Positions 13,168 through 13,784 of a stretch of 13,784 nt of DNA are shown here, one piece after another. Position numbers and translations under genes: made by a program. The notes beneath the pieces are model-generated. The model was not told the origin of the DNA. It worked only from the letters and a program-made list of their open reading frames with translations, and did no database searches. How positions within the stretch are numbered: the stretch's first letter is position 1; each line of letters starts with the position of its first letter. The stretch spans positions 1 to 13,784 of the forward strand of contig CAJOOX010000119.1 of the NCBI GenBank assembly GCA_905236195.1, read 5' to 3'. This DNA is from an uncultured Bacteroidales bacterium. Lineage in GTDB: Bacteria; Bacteroidota; Bacteroidia; Bacteroidales; UBA3663.

Positions 13168-13784
13168 ATGCACCATTATTTCAAACAACACCTTAAGATT
13201 ACATTGTTTTCTTTTCTGACCCTTTTACCGACAGCCTTTCTTTCAGCCAAAGAACCTGTCGACACACTGACGTTCTGGTACGACCGCCCCGCCGCCTATT
13301 GGGTGGAGGCACTGCCTGTCGGCAACGGCCGGCTGGGTGCCATGTCATACGGAGGCTTCTCCAGCGACACGCTACAACTGAACGAAGATACGTTCTGGAG
13401 CGGCTCTCCCTACAACAATATCAACCGGCGAGCCAAAAGCCATCTGTCCGAAATTCGCGATGCGCTGAACCGCGGTGAGTGGGACAAAGCCCAGTATCTC
13501 GCCATGCACAATATCACTGCTGACAAGTCCGAGACAGGCCACGGCATGCGCTACGAATCTCTGGGCAACCTGGTTTTCACGTTCCCCGAGGTTCCGGTCG
13601 AGGATTACCAGCGTCAGCTCTCGCTCAACGACGCCGTTGCTACCACCACCTATACGGCAGGCGGAGTGCGCTATCGTCGCGAAGTTTTTGCATCCTATGC
13701 CGATTCCGTCATTGTAGTACGTCTTTCGGCCTCTAAGCCGCAAAGCCTCCGGTTCAGCATGCACTTCGCATCGCCCGAGAAGAA
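13168..13784 (+). CDS. GH95 family glycosidase (alpha-L-fucosidase type), 5' part only
   Basis: The first 205 codons are present and the gene runs off the window. It starts at ATG 13168; an in-frame TGA lies at 13141-13143 with no other ATG between. A signal peptide (about 1-27, ending LSA-K) indicates export. The mature start has FWYDRPAAYWVEALPVGNG (36-54), RLGAM (55-59), YGG (61-63) and LQLNEDTFWSGSPYNN (69-84), the signature N-terminal beta-sandwich of glycoside hydrolase family 95. Related enzymes remove alpha-1,2-L-fucose, or in some members L-galactose, from glycans; the catalytic residues lie further on, outside this window, so activity cannot be checked. It is separated from the operon by about 103 bases and is likely an independent glycan-use gene. 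Confidence 0.85.
   Translation, partial: MHHYFKQHLKITLFSFLTLLPTAFLSAKEPVDTLTFWYDRPAAYWVEALPVGNGRLGAMSYGGFSSDTLQLNEDTFWSGSPYNNINRRAKSHLSEIRDALNRGEWDKAQYLAMHNITADKSETGHGMRYESLGNLVFTFPEVPVEDYQRQLSLNDAVATTTYTAGGVRYRREVFASYADSVIVVRLSASKPQSLRFSMHFASPEK

Overview
The window looks like chromosomal DNA from a member of the Bacteroidales, probably Prevotellaceae-like. Supporting signs are two promoter -7 elements of the Bacteroidetes form TAnnTTTG, A-rich leaders without clear Shine-Dalgarno sites, an RHS fragment of the Bacteroidales type, an OstA-like protein next to several parvulin-type foldases, and a GH95 family glycosidase. The family-level placement is inferred from the style of the proteins and is only moderately certain.

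Left edge (1-478): a remnant of an RHS-repeat core gene on the minus strand, broken at both ends. It lies in AT-rich DNA with small inverted and direct repeats and a candidate promoter pointing out of the window to the left. A strong stem-loop lies between the remnant and the next gene. Next (479-1718, minus strand) comes a two-gene flavoprotein unit: a nitroreductase, then a membrane-anchored FMN-binding protein with a probable covalent-flavin site. A well-formed Bacteroidetes promoter at 1688-1718 precedes it.

Centre (1780-13064, plus strand): one long, tightly packed gene run that starts divergently from the flavoprotein unit. Its order is a periplasmic double-parvulin isomerase, a SurA-like lipoprotein starting at TTG, a second double-parvulin SurA-like isomerase, a large OstA/LptA-like lipopolysaccharide-transport protein, a small conserved membrane protein, MutL, a cytoplasmic NlpC/P60 endopeptidase, MurF, and a histidine phosphatase. 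Four junctions are start/stop overlaps of 1-4 bases and one is a 20-base overlap, so transcriptional and translational coupling is likely. The theme is envelope building: outer-membrane protein folding, LPS export, and peptidoglycan precursor synthesis and recycling. MutL is the exception.

Right edge (13065-13784): an intergenic stretch of about 100 bases with nested inverted repeats, then the first 205 codons of a secreted GH95 alpha-L-fucosidase-type enzyme cut off by the window end.

I found no tRNA, rRNA, CRISPR array or complete mobile element. The content is mostly conserved housekeeping, and I see no clear novel system. The points most worth a second look are the chaperone/LPS-transport cluster, the degenerate nuclease motifs of MutL, the flavoprotein pair, and the RHS scar.
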